NCBI RefSeq assembly: GCF_945957355.1
Contig: NZ_CAMFKM010000011.1
Coordinates: forward strand, 62,001 to 126,000
From: an uncultured Reyranella sp.
GTDB lineage: Bacteria; Pseudomonadota; Alphaproteobacteria; Reyranellales; Reyranellaceae
Direction: 5' to 3'
Length of the DNA stretch: 64,000 nt
The notes below the pieces were generated by a model. It was given only the letters and a program-made list of their open reading frames with translations. It was not told where the DNA came from and made no database searches. Position 1 is the stretch's first letter; each line of letters begins with the position of its first letter. The translations under genes and the position numbers were made by a program. Of this stretch, positions 9,201 through 17,896 are shown one piece after another.

Positions 9201-9483
9201 CACGATCTCCCCGCCCAATGACGGGCGTCATCTACAGGCGACCTCACGCTCGTTGCAACGAAGGAAAATGTGCCCCCGGTGGTGCGGAGATAACGCGCGA
9301 TCCACGCCGGGCTGTTGTGCATTCGCAGCATGCACCGCTCACCGACTTCCCGGCAGCGGGACCCTACGCGGATCGCGATTACGGCGGTGATCGCGCAGCG
9401 ATTTTCGACCCTTGATGCAGCGCACCGGATCGTGCCCAATTCCGCCTCTCTCGAGACTCTTTGGACGAATGAAAGGTCCGGCC

Positions 9484-10251
9484 ATGCGAAAGAACAAGAT
9501 CAAGGAGATTTGGGCAGCGGGGAAGTGCGCGACACTGGGCTGGCTCTCGGTGCCAAACACCTTCACTGCTGAGGTCATGGCCCGGCAGGGCTTCGACGCG
9601 CTGTGCGTCGACCTGCAGCACGGCCTGTCGGAGATGAAGGACGTGGCGCCGATGCTTCAGGCGATCTCCCAGACCGACACCGTTCCCGTCGTGCGCGTCG
9701 CCTGGAACGAGCCGGCCGCCATCATGAAGGCGCTCGATCTCGGCGCCTACGGCATCATCGTGCCGCTGGTGAACAACGCCGAGGAGGCGGCCAAGGCGGT
9801 GGCTGCCTGCCGCTATCCGCCGGTGGGCATGCGCTCGTCCGGTCCGGTGCGCGCCGTACACTATGGTGGTGCCGACTACGTCGCCAATGCCAATGACGAA
9901 ATCATCGTCATGGCGATGATCGAGACCAAGGAAGGCATCGCTAACCTTGAAGCCATCTGCGCGACGCCGGGCCTCGATGCCGTCTATATCGGTCCGGCCG
10001 ATCTTTCGTTTGCGCTCGGCCTGCCGCCACGTGGCGACAATCCCGATCCGCTCCACATCGCGACCTGCGACAAGATCCGTGATGCGGCGCACAAGGCCGG
10101 CATAAAGTGCGTGATGCATTGCGCCGCGGCCCCCTTCGCGGCGGGCGCCGTGAAGCGTGGCTTCGACATGGTGATGCTCACCGCCGATCTCTCCTGCATG
10201 ATCGCGGGTGCGCGCCAGCAGCTCGAGGAACTGAAGGCCAAGTCAGCCTGA
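9484..10251 (+). CDS. HpcH/HpaI-family aldolase
   Basis: 255 aa from ATG 9484 (MRKNKIKEIWAAGK; AAGG seven bases upstream), with 9469 an alternative. Class II metal-dependent pyruvate aldolase fold: DALCVDLQHGLSE, VPVVRVAWNE, VPLVNNAEEAAK with the RYPPVGMRS motif, and the metal-ligand segment MAMIETKEGIANLEAI followed by YIGPADLSFALG. The family cleaves 4-hydroxy-2-oxo acids to pyruvate and an aldehyde. The arrangement is typical of HpaI rather than CitE. No pathway partners lie beside it, so the substrate is open. Confidence 0.9.
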   Translation: MRKNKIKEIWAAGKCATLGWLSVPNTFTAEVMARQGFDALCVDLQHGLSEMKDVAPMLQAISQTDTVPVVRVAWNEPAAIMKALDLGAYGIIVPLVNNAEEAAKAVAACRYPPVGMRSSGPVRAVHYGGADYVANANDEIIVMAMIETKEGIANLEAICATPGLDAVYIGPADLSFALGLPPRGDNPDPLHIATCDKIRDAAHKAGIKCVMHCAAAPFAAGAVKRGFDMVMLTADLSCMIAGARQQLEELKAKSA

Positions 10252-10262
10252 CGCAAACGCAG

Positions 10263-10301
10263 GCGTGACTGTAGCAGCCGATGATGGTGCCACAGTCACG
10301 C
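10263..10301. terminator. Inverted repeat downstream of the aldolase
   Basis: Perfect 10-bp arms GCGTGACTGT (10263-10272) and ACAGTCACGC (10292-10301) with a 19-nt loop, starting 12 bp after the aldolase stop. It probably ends the transcript or protects its 3' end. There is no strong T-run after it, so an operator role is possible. Confidence 0.45.
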
Positions 10302-10521
10302 TAAAGCTCTGCCCTTGCTCAATTGTGGCGAGGGACAGAATTCGTGACGGATGCGCCATCTACGATGCAATTATATAGGATTTCGCGGGAATAAACACAG
10401 ATTATTCGCCAAAAAGTGGTGCCTGCTCAGGATAGGGGGTGGCGAGAGCAATCGCCGTTGTCTACGGTAACGCCAGCCGGTCGAGATAGCGTAAGTTTCG
10501 ATATGGGGCAGAGGGGTGGAA

Positions 10522-10791
10522 ATGGCAGATGAGCGCACACGAAGCTTGCAGCTTTCCAAATATTACTGCACCGAGAGAACTCTCGAAATAAAGGCCGAAC
10601 TCGAGCGTCTCGCGGGGGAAAGCGCAGAACTCAAGGCCGAGCTCGACGCCACGGTCGAGCCCGGGCGGCAAGGCGTGATCCGTCGCCGCCGTGCCTACCT
10701 CAATCGTCGCAACGACGAACTGAAGACAGAGCGAGCCGCTCTCGCGGCAGAGTTGCGTGTCGCGTCGGATGGTCTCAAGTCACTGTCGTAG
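10522..10791 (+). CDS. Unknown small basic coiled-coil protein
   Basis: 89 aa from ATG 10522, five bases after GAGGGG; a GTG two codons earlier is the other option. Two helical heptad-like stretches (LEIKAELERLAGESAELKAEL and RRNDELKTERAALAAEL) flank a strongly basic centre (RQGVIRRRRAYLNRR), suggesting a short coiled coil that could bind nucleic acid. One cysteine is present and there is no signal peptide. The family was not recognised. It is convergent with the 58-aa gene at 10808. Confidence 0.55.
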   Translation: MADERTRSLQLSKYYCTERTLEIKAELERLAGESAELKAELDATVEPGRQGVIRRRRAYLNRRNDELKTERAALAAELRVASDGLKSLS

Positions 10792-10807
10792 TCGGTCCGC
10801 ATTCAAG

Positions 10808-10984
10808 TCAATCGAGTGCATCGAGTGCTTGACGAATCTGTCTTTCTGCTGCGGGCCAGCGTTCGATCGCTTGGCCTGGCTTCAGCACCTCTGTCTGCAG
10901 ATCCGATTTCGTATAGACCAGTTCGCCATCGTCATTGACCCGAAGCGACCCTTCGATGCCGGTGATTGCGATTTCCCTGGCCAT
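10808..10984 (-). CDS. Small unknown protein (58 aa)
   Basis: A 59-codon frame starting MAREIAITGIEG with a strong GGAGGG five bases before the ATG at 10984. The sequence is balanced and acidic (REIAITGIEGSLRVNDDGEL ... ERQIRQALDALD), not a low-complexity shadow frame. It ends 16 bp from the convergent 89-aa gene. The alternating pattern at the start suggests beta strands followed by a C-terminal helix. The family is unknown. The good ribosome site and natural composition are the reasons for calling it. Confidence 0.6.
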   Translation of the reverse strand: MAREIAITGIEGSLRVNDDGELVYTKSDLQTEVLKPGQAIERWPAAERQIRQALDALD

Positions 10985-11230
10985 GGCTTCCCTCCGGACC
11001 TGTCACCTGACGAACTACGCGCGTCAGCATGTTCCGTTGCATCGAGCCCAAGACAGCCAGCACCGCCGAAAGTCGAATGCAATTTCCAACGGGAATGTGG
11101 GCATTCGTGAACAAATATCCGTGAGGAATTTGCATAGTTCCAGCGTCCCGTTCAGAATTTGCTGCCTCGCATATCTTCGCGCTGAATCGAATGCTTGGAT
11201 GCTCATCAATGTTGCGATAGTGGTGAGGTC

Positions 11231-11563
11231 ATGACGGATTTGGCGGACGCGACACGTCACTTACTTTGCCAGCGTATCCATCGGTTCGTGCTCGTGCTGG
11301 AACGTTTCAGGCGTAATCCGAACCGTCGAGAGGCTTATCATATCCTCTCGGCCATAGAGTCGGTTCGTGAGGGTCGGTATGAGGCGGGTTTGGAGGCTGT
11401 CCGCGCCGCCGAACACGTGGATCCGATCCCCGATGGCCTTGCCTTACTACCGGGACTCCACGACGACATGACCGCGGCCGAATTGCGCCAGGCCTTGCGT
11501 GCGGTCGTGCGGCCTGCCTCCGGCGGCGCACCCGCCGATACGGCACCCGAGTTAGGCAAGTAG
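11231..11563 (+). CDS. Unknown 110-aa helical protein
   Basis: Starts MTDLADATRHLL at 11231 with GAGGT just upstream; the longer frame from 11195 adds an implausible Cys-rich extension. It is predicted helical and contains RRNPNRREAYHILSAIESV and EGRYEAGLEAVRAAEHVD, which resemble a single helical hairpin repeat. The C-terminus is Pro/Ala-rich. No signal peptide is present and no family was recognised. It belongs to the block of small stress-region genes. Confidence 0.55.
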   Translation: MTDLADATRHLLCQRIHRFVLVLERFRRNPNRREAYHILSAIESVREGRYEAGLEAVRAAEHVDPIPDGLALLPGLHDDMTAAELRQALRAVVRPASGGAPADTAPELGK

Positions 11564-11815
11564 GCGTGCCGCCGGCCGCAGGGGCGGCATAGTCCTATTG
11601 GATGGTAGGCTTGGGCGAGACCTGACGCGGCCGCGACCGAGACGCGCAGCGGGCAGCTTGTATAGAAGCTCCCTCCAGCTTCGGGCCGTTCTTCCCAAGG
11701 GCAAGCACGCTTGTCCCGATGCGAATTACAAAGCGCTTGCAACCACCGTGAAGGAGGCCCGTTGGCATGGCGGCCCGAAGGTCCGGCCGCGGGCCACAAG
11801 CGTGAGGAACAGAGG

Positions 11816-12034
11816 ATGCCACTCGACGCCACCGATACGGGACTGGGATTCAAACTTGCTCCACCCCGTGGCTTGCGTGAAGGCCGCCACCGCTCGCTAG
11901 CAGGCTGGATGCTGCGCGAGCAGCGGTGGGTCATATCGACCGAGTACGACGCGCAGGTGGCGCGGAGAATTCTGCCAACTCCTCGATTCCAACGTTGCAA
12001 CCCGACTCCTAGACGATGCGGGGAAGATCTCTGA
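11816..12034 (+). CDS. Unknown 72-aa protein, coupled to next gene
   Basis: MPLDATDTGLGFKLAPPRGL from ATG 11816, with GAGGAA upstream. The stop overlaps the next start as TGATG at 12032-12036, which is the main support for it being translated. The middle has HRSLAGWMLREQRWVISTEYDAQVARRI. The family is unknown and the Arg/Pro-rich end is less convincing; the first cistron could be shorter or degraded. Confidence 0.4.
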   Translation: MPLDATDTGLGFKLAPPRGLREGRHRSLAGWMLREQRWVISTEYDAQVARRILPTPRFQRCNPTPRRCGEDL

Positions 12035-12489
12035 TGCCACGCATCGCATGGGCCGACTTGGCCGGTTCTCCTGATACCGCCTTTCTCCTGACAGGCGAAA
12101 TCGCGCCTTGTTTTGCCGGGGGCCAGCGCGACGATGATCCCTTCGATAGCGCGCGGCTGCGGTTTGCCGCCAATCTGATCGTACGTACCTGCAGCCACCT
12201 CAAATTGGAGGGGCCGTTCGCGGTTCAGCCCTCCCGCGATGCGAGCCCGCTGATCCTTTGCGCAGTCACCGAGCCGGTTGATTTCGCGCGTCTGAGCGAG
12301 GTCACAGGTGGCGTCGATATCGACGCATTGCCGTGGCGCGCTCGCCTCCATTTCCAGCTCGATGAGGCCCGTCACGAGGCGTTGCTGGCTGTTGCGGGCC
12401 CGCCCGATGGACGCGGTGCCGGGCGCCGTGCCCGGGCAGTTGCCCGCGAGGCGGAAGAACACGCGCGCTATCGCTGGGGGCAGGACTGA
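12034..12489 (+). CDS. Unknown 151-aa protein
   Basis: MPRIAWADLAGSPDTAFLL from ATG 12034, overlapping the preceding stop by one base. It is predicted soluble and mixed alpha/beta, with the motifs LRFAANLIVRTCSHLKLEGPF and LILCAVTEPVDFARLSEV, and ends in an Arg/Ala-rich helix. No family was recognised. It is followed 7 bp later by the isochorismatase-like gene, so the three genes 11816-13099 probably form one transcript. Confidence 0.5.
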   Translation: MPRIAWADLAGSPDTAFLLTGEIAPCFAGGQRDDDPFDSARLRFAANLIVRTCSHLKLEGPFAVQPSRDASPLILCAVTEPVDFARLSEVTGGVDIDALPWRARLHFQLDEARHEALLAVAGPPDGRGAGRRARAVAREAEEHARYRWGQD

Positions 12490-12496
12490 GGAACGC

Positions 12497-13099
12497 ATGG
12501 TGAGGAACGGGGGCTTCCGACTGGAGGCCGACACCATGCTCCACCTCTGCGTTGACATGCAGCGTCTCTTTGCCGAGGAGACGGCGTGGCAGGTGCCGTG
12601 GCTGACGCGGGTATTGCCGGCCGTCGTCGAGATCGCGAGCCGGCACACACGGCGCAGCGTGTTCAGCCTGTTCGCGCCGCCTGCAACGGCCGATGCGGCG
12701 GAGGGTGCATGGCGTGCCTATTATGAGCGCTGGCCGCAGATGACGCGCGAGGCCCTCGATCCCCGCCTGCTCGAGCTCGTCGAGCCGCTCGCTCGCCTGG
12801 TGCCGCCCGCCCGGACCATCGACAAGCCGGCCAATTCCGTGTTCAGCCGCGCCGGTTTTGCAGCGGCCCTCAAGCGGCGTGGCATCACCACCCTGGTCGT
12901 GACCGGCGGGGAGACGGACGTCTGTGTACTCGCGACGGTGATGCAGGCGATCGACCTCGGCTTCCGGGTAGTGCTGCCCATCGACGCGCTGTGTAGCACC
13001 AGCGACGGCGCACACGATGCGCTGATCGACCTGTTCCGAACGCGCTTCGCCACGCAGGTGGAGTCGACGACGACCGGGGAACTCCTGAACCGCTGGTAG
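12497..13099 (+). CDS. Isochorismatase-family cysteine hydrolase
   Basis: 200 aa from ATG 12497 (GAGGAA four bases upstream); the ATG at 12536 would begin right at the conserved core. The cysteine hydrolase triad is visible as D in LHLCVDMQRLF, K in TIDKPANSVF and C in GGETDVCVLATVMQAIDLG. Members hydrolyse isochorismate, nicotinamide, or other amides and carbamates. Substrate residues are not diagnostic here. It is the last gene of a small cluster of unknown genes. Confidence 0.88.
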   Translation: MVRNGGFRLEADTMLHLCVDMQRLFAEETAWQVPWLTRVLPAVVEIASRHTRRSVFSLFAPPATADAAEGAWRAYYERWPQMTREALDPRLLELVEPLARLVPPARTIDKPANSVFSRAGFAAALKRRGITTLVVTGGETDVCVLATVMQAIDLGFRVVLPIDALCSTSDGAHDALIDLFRTRFATQVESTTTGELLNRW

Positions 13100-13435
13100 G
13101 CCCGCAGCCGCCGCGGGAAGGGTTCTGGGCGGCTGAGTTGCGGCGTCATTCCGTCGGCCGCTGCCGAGAAAGACACCGAGGGCTGGGCGAGTCGTCGTGC
13201 CTTCGCACTCTGTTCGACGGTGCGTGAATGCCTCGTGGCTGTGGGCAGGGAGACAGACCATCGCGACGCGGGTCGCCGTCGCCGAGAGCGCGGGCGCGCC
13301 GGCCTCGCGCGCAGAGCTTGCGTTGGGATGACGCGTAGTGTCGCGATCCGACCCACATAATGGAGAGAAGGGGCAACCGCCTTGAGGGCAGGCCGTTGGC
13401 AGCGTTCCTCACGCACAACTGAACGGATTCTATCC
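13100..13435. other. Intergenic region upstream of catalase
   Basis: 336 bp with no coding frame I can support. It should hold the katE promoter and perhaps stress-regulator sites, but I could not identify a convincing alphaproteobacterial ECF (GGAAC/CGTT) or OxyR motif by eye. Confidence 0.35.
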
Positions 13436-15610
13436 ATGGCCAAGAAGCCCGCACCGCCGACGATGGCTCCTCCTCCGCCCCGCACGGCAGGGCAGGATAC
13501 GCCCCTCGACAAGGACATTGTTGCGCGGCAGGAAACGGCCAAGACGACCGAGCTTCGATCGGTTACGGCTCCGCCGGGCAACGTGTTGACGACCAACCAG
13601 GGTGTCGGCGTCAGCGACGACCAGAATTCCTTGAAGGCCGGGGTGCGCGGGCCGACGCTGCTCGAAGATATATTGATGCGCGAGAAGATCACGCACTTCG
13701 ACCATGAGCGCATCCCCGAGCGCGTGGTTCATGCGCGGGGCGCTGCTGCGCACGGCGTGTTCCAGGTCTACGAAGACCTGTCCGACCTCACTTGCGCGCA
13801 GCTCTTCCGGGACCCCAAGGTCCAGACTCCGGTCTTCGTCCGCTTCTCGACGGTCGCTGGCTCGCGCGGTTCGGCGGATACGCCGCGCGACGTTCGTGGC
13901 TTTGCGGTGAAATTCTACACCCAGGAAGGAGTGTGGGATCTTGTCGGCAATAATATGCCAGTCTTCTTCATCCAGGACGCCAACAAATTTCCCGACTTGA
14001 TCCACGCGGTGAAGCCCGAGCCTCACAACGAGATTCCGCAGGCCCAGTCGGCCCACGACACTTTCTGGGATTTCGTTTCGTTGACGCCGGAGAGCGCCCA
14101 CATGCTGATGTGGGCCATGAGCGACCGCGCGCTCCCGCGCAGCTATGCGACGATGGAAGGTTTCGGCGTTCATACCTTTCGCCTGGTCGATGCCGAAGGC
14201 GGCTGGCGGTTTGTGAAATTTCACTGGAAGCCGCTCAAGGGCGTGTGCTCACTGGTGTGGGACGAGGCCAACCTTCTGATGGGCCGTGATCCGGACTTCA
14301 ATCGCCGCGATCTCTGGGAAGCCATCGAGCGCGGCGACTTCCCTGAATGGGAGCTCGGCCTGCAGATCGTCGAACCGGCCGATGAGCACAAGTTCGACTT
14401 CGACCTGCTCGATGCGACCAAGATCGTCCCGGAGGAGTTGGTCCCCGTCCGGAAGGTCGGCAAGCTTACTCTGAATCGCAATCCGGACAATTTCTTCGCG
14501 GAGACGGAGCAGGTCGCTTTTCACACCGGTCACGTCGTGCCGGGCATCGACTTCACCAACGACCCGCTGCTGCAGGGGCGGCTCTTCTCCTACATCGACA
14601 CCCAGCTGCGTCGCGTGGGGCCCAATTTTCACGAGCTGCCGATCAATCGCTCGCTGCGGCCCGTCGACAACAACCAGCGCGACGGCTTCGGCCGCCATAC
14701 CATCAACCCTGGCAAAGTCTCCTATTTCCCCAACAGCCTGGGCGGCGGCTGCCCGATGCATTCGCCCGCGGCCGCGGCGGCCTTCCGCTCGGTGGCGTTC
14801 CAGGAGGCCGGCGCGAAACTGCGCCAGCGCAGTGACAGTTTCAGTGACCATTTCAGCCAGGCGAGCATGTTCTGGAACAGCATGAGCGACTGGGAGAAGG
14901 ACCATATTGCGGCGGCCTTCGCCTTTGAGTTGAACATGGTCGTCGACGAGGGCGTGCGAAACCGCGTGATGAACGAGTTGTTGTGCAATATCTCGCCGCA
15001 ACTCGCCCAAATGGTTTCGGGCCAGACCGGCATCGAAGTGGCGCCAGCCGGCTCGCCGCAGGCGCCAACCCCGTCCGCTCCGAGTCCGTCGGGGCCCCTC
15101 AATCTCAACGCCGGGGAGCTGCGCTCGCCCGCGCTCTCGATGGACAGGCCGCCGCCAATGGTACGGGGCCGCAAGATCGCGGTCCTCGTGGGCAACGGTG
15201 TGGATGCTGGCGTCGTCAGGTCCATGGCAGGCGATATCGCGAAGGCGGGTCAACTGACGGAGCTGATCGGTCCCAATGCTGGCGCCGTGATCGACGCCAC
15301 TGGCAAGCCGCTGCCCGTGAACCGAGCGGCGCCCAACGCACCGTCTGTGATCTATGACGCCGTGCTCGTTCCGCCCGGCGTAGCGGAGGGCCTGGCCACC
15401 ATGCCGATCGCCCAGCGCTTCATCGACGAGGCCTTTCGTCACGGCAAGCCGATTGCGGCGGCATCGGATGCGCGTGGACTGCTCGAGCGACTCGGTCTCG
15501 CAGACGCAGAAGGGGTTGTGATTGACGACGGCAAGGTGGTGGCGCTGCTGCTCGACAATCTCGCGCAGCATCGCTTCCCTCGCCGCGTGTCGAACCTTGC
15601 TTCCAATTGA
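13436..15610 (+). CDS. katE: Large-subunit catalase (HPII/KatE clade)
   Basis: 724 aa from ATG 13436; the length fits clade 2 catalases with an added C-terminal DJ-1-like domain (about 570-724, IAVLVGNGVDAGVV). It breaks down H2O2 using heme. Essential His99 (ERVVHARG) and Asn172 (GNNMPVFFIQDA) are present. The proximal heme ligand is Tyr386 (RLFSYIDTQ), and His363 (AFHTGHVVPG) sits 23 residues before it, the same spacing as the His-Tyr pair that is covalently linked in E. coli HPII. It is followed by a hemerythrin gene, consistent with a stress-protection module. Confidence 0.96.
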   Translation: MAKKPAPPTMAPPPPRTAGQDTPLDKDIVARQETAKTTELRSVTAPPGNVLTTNQGVGVSDDQNSLKAGVRGPTLLEDILMREKITHFDHERIPERVVHARGAAAHGVFQVYEDLSDLTCAQLFRDPKVQTPVFVRFSTVAGSRGSADTPRDVRGFAVKFYTQEGVWDLVGNNMPVFFIQDANKFPDLIHAVKPEPHNEIPQAQSAHDTFWDFVSLTPESAHMLMWAMSDRALPRSYATMEGFGVHTFRLVDAEGGWRFVKFHWKPLKGVCSLVWDEANLLMGRDPDFNRRDLWEAIERGDFPEWELGLQIVEPADEHKFDFDLLDATKIVPEELVPVRKVGKLTLNRNPDNFFAETEQVAFHTGHVVPGIDFTNDPLLQGRLFSYIDTQLRRVGPNFHELPINRSLRPVDNNQRDGFGRHTINPGKVSYFPNSLGGGCPMHSPAAAAAFRSVAFQEAGAKLRQRSDSFSDHFSQASMFWNSMSDWEKDHIAAAFAFELNMVVDEGVRNRVMNELLCNISPQLAQMVSGQTGIEVAPAGSPQAPTPSAPSPSGPLNLNAGELRSPALSMDRPPPMVRGRKIAVLVGNGVDAGVVRSMAGDIAKAGQLTELIGPNAGAVIDATGKPLPVNRAAPNAPSVIYDAVLVPPGVAEGLATMPIAQRFIDEAFRHGKPIAAASDARGLLERLGLADAEGVVIDDGKVVALLLDNLAQHRFPRRVSNLASN

Positions 15611-15666
15611 TTGCAACTTGCCGGCGAAAAGCCCGTTTCGCGGATGATATAATTCAAGGAGGTTTT

Positions 15667-16203
15667 ATGGCTACGAATGAGAACGCGGTCGCTTTGCTGA
15701 AGGCGGACCATCGTAAGGTTGAGGAGCTCTTTGAATCCTTCGAGAAGGCCCGTTCGGAAGAGCGGAAGGTCGCATTGGTGAAAGAGATCTGCACTGAGTT
15801 GATGGTGCACGCCACGATCGAGGAGGAAATCTTCTATCCGGCCTGCAAGGGGAAGATCGAGGACGGAGAACTGCTCGACGAAGCCTATGTCGAACATGAC
15901 GGCGCCAAGGTGCTGATTGCCGAATTGCTGCAGGGCTCACCGTCGGATGAGTTCTACGACGCCAAGGTCAAGGTCCTTTCCGAGATGATCAAGCATCACG
16001 TGAAGGAAGAGGAAATGCGCTCCGAAGGTCTTTTCGCCGAGGCACGCGACGCCGGCATGGACCTGAACGATCTCGGGGACCGGTTGAAGGCCCGCAAGGC
16101 ACAGCTGCTTGCCAAGTTCAAGGAGGCAGGACTGCCACCACCCCAGACTCGCTCCTTCACGGGCCACAAGCTCGCCCAGAGCGAGCCGGTGCATATGCGG
16201 TAG
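15667..16203 (+). CDS. Hemerythrin-domain protein
   Basis: 178 aa from ATG 15667, preceded by AAGGAGG. The hemerythrin HHE pattern is visible: ADHRKVEELFESF (first His), ELMVHATIEEEIFYPAC (His and Glu), EHDGAKVLI, and MIKHHVKEEEMRSEG (His and Glu). These bind a di-iron centre that carries O2 or senses or scavenges oxygen and NO. The C-terminal 40 residues are a charged tail. It lies 56 bp after katE on the same strand and may be co-expressed in oxidative or stationary-phase stress. Confidence 0.92.
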   Translation: MATNENAVALLKADHRKVEELFESFEKARSEERKVALVKEICTELMVHATIEEEIFYPACKGKIEDGELLDEAYVEHDGAKVLIAELLQGSPSDEFYDAKVKVLSEMIKHHVKEEEMRSEGLFAEARDAGMDLNDLGDRLKARKAQLLAKFKEAGLPPPQTRSFTGHKLAQSEPVHMR

Positions 16204-16214
16204 CCTGTAGACAC

Positions 16215-16661
16215 CATGGATGACCGGCGGGACCATCGCGACAGCCTCGAAGACGAAGCACCCACGCGACGGAGGCCCGCGTGATCCTGCCCGGCATCCA
16301 GGCGATCATGGGCATTCAGCTTATCGCTGTAATCAATTGGAGCTTCGAGACGCTGACTCCCGGCCACCAGCGGATTCACCCGGTGGCCTTTTCCTGGTCC
16401 TGCTTGCCATTGGCCGGCTGATGGCGCCCGCCGCGAACCATCGCCAATGTGAGCGTGGCCGCCTCACTTGACGCTTCGTGGATCACGCTTCAAGTCTCAT
16501 GACCATTGGCAATGGTGTCTCTGTTGATCGGACTCGCCTATGACGCCTTTATCTTCGTCTTCATGGTGATGGCCGACACGGCGACCGCCGTCGCCGGCGG
16601 ATTGGTAGTCGTATTGGTGCTGACGTCGTTGCAGTTTGCCCTACCGCGTCTCGTGAAGTAG
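16215..16661 (+). pseudogene. Decayed DUF6328-like membrane protein gene
   Basis: Pieces of one protein are spread over three frames. The ATG at 16215 encodes a charged N-terminus (MDDRRDHRDSLEDEAP). Frame changes near 16280 to give VILPGIQAIMGIQLIAVINW, near 16380 to give FLVLLAIGRLMAPAANHR, and after about 16500 to LIGLAYDAFIFVFMVMADT...LQFALPRLVK with a stop at 16659-16661. The order and spacing match my memory of the four-helix DUF6328 family. At least three frameshifts make an intact product very unlikely. Confidence 0.6.
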
Positions 16662-16933
16662 CCGCCGATTGCATCCCGGCCGCAGGCGACCGGGGCAACG
16701 ACGTGACGTCGGGAGGCACGCCGTCGAGCAGTCCAGCAGTTCGCGACGGGACTGATGCCCATTCTCGAGAAGCACCCCAATCACGCCCGGAAGTTCAAGG
16801 CTTGACCGGCCCCGCCAGGGTGGGCGGTGGTGTCAGGCCCCCTGGGCATCGACAGTATGGTGAGGGGCCGAGGCCGCGCCTTTGCCCTAGCCGTGGTTGA
16901 TGTTATTCAGTCGGGGAGGGAGCGGAACGGCGG
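16662..16933. other. Gap with possible further gene remnant
   Basis: 272 bp without an intact gene. One frame around 16730-16805 reads QQFATGLMPILEKHPNHARKFK then a stop, resembling the C-terminal end of a small exported protein (DUF4142-like, uncertain). With the adjacent pseudogene it suggests a decaying stretch. No promoter or hairpin was identified with confidence. Confidence 0.35.
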
Positions 16934-17893
16934 TTGATCAATTCCATAGCAAGAACCGTCCATGGCTGGCTGGTGAGGGGGCCGCGCCCTCTCGCTTTTG
17001 CCTATGTTTCATTCTGGTCTTGGGTCAGTCGCGGGCTTCTGCCCGTGTCGCTGCAGCGCAGGGTCCGCAACTCGATATGTAGTCGCGGCCATGAATGGCC
17101 CGACATGGATTTTGCTGCTCGAAGGGTGCGGCTGGGCGTCCAGACAGAGGTATCCCTGATCCCGCACTGGAAGGAGTTCGACCAGGAAGCTCTGTTCCTC
17201 AATGCCCTTGAGTATGAAGCGCCGGTCTTCCGTTGGCTGGAGGACAACGTTGCAGAGAACTACGACCTGATTCTGGAGATCGGTGCCAACGCCGGTCTTT
17301 ACTCCATATTCTTTGATGCCCTCTTCAGGAAAGCACCGGGTGGTGGCAAACGGCGCATAGTGTCCTTCGAACCGGCTCCCGAAGCCTATCGGCGTTTGAT
17401 CGCGAACCTCACTGTCAACGAGGCCGAGAGTGTGGTCGCCTATCAGGCGGCCATCGGCGAGGCGTCGGGCTTGCAGGTGTTCTACGAGCCGGTCGGACAC
17501 CTTACAAATGGATCGCTGCTGCGAGATTTTTCCTCAATCTTTACGCCGCAGGTCGACGAATCGGTTGTAGTGGTTGTTGCCGCGCCCGAACTCGAGCGGT
17601 GGCTGGCAACGGCCGACCATGCATTGATCAAGATCGATGTGGAAGGGTTCGAGCCGGAGCTGCTGGCTGCTCTTGGTCCGCTGCTGCAGCGCTACCGTCC
17701 GGATTTGCTGATCGAGGTCCTTCCATTCGCACTCGAGAAGCTGAATGCCGATCCGGTGCTGATGGCGTACGAGAAATTTCTCGTGCTACCCGACGGCCTC
17801 GAGAAGGCTGACACTTTCCGCACGTCCGAACAGCACAGAGATTGGCTGCTCAGACGAGTTTCACCCGCCGGTTCGATTTTCTCCGGCGTGTAG
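16934..17893 (+). CDS. FkbM-family methyltransferase
   Basis: 319 aa with a TTG start at 16934; the first ATG (17105) would still leave the core. SAM-binding motif LILEIGANAGLYS is at residues 112-124, motif II is VSFEPAPEAYRRL, and the family signature ALIKIDVEGFEPELL is near 230-245. These are the standard FkbM O-methyltransferase elements, usually acting on sugars or polyketides. An N-terminal hydrophobic segment (FAYVSFWSWVSRGLLPV) may associate with the membrane. No glycan gene cluster adjoins it. Confidence 0.85.
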   Translation: MINSIARTVHGWLVRGPRPLAFAYVSFWSWVSRGLLPVSLQRRVRNSICSRGHEWPDMDFAARRVRLGVQTEVSLIPHWKEFDQEALFLNALEYEAPVFRWLEDNVAENYDLILEIGANAGLYSIFFDALFRKAPGGGKRRIVSFEPAPEAYRRLIANLTVNEAESVVAYQAAIGEASGLQVFYEPVGHLTNGSLLRDFSSIFTPQVDESVVVVVAAPELERWLATADHALIKIDVEGFEPELLAALGPLLQRYRPDLLIEVLPFALEKLNADPVLMAYEKFLVLPDGLEKADTFRTSEQHRDWLLRRVSPAGSIFSGV

Positions 17894-17896
17894 GTC

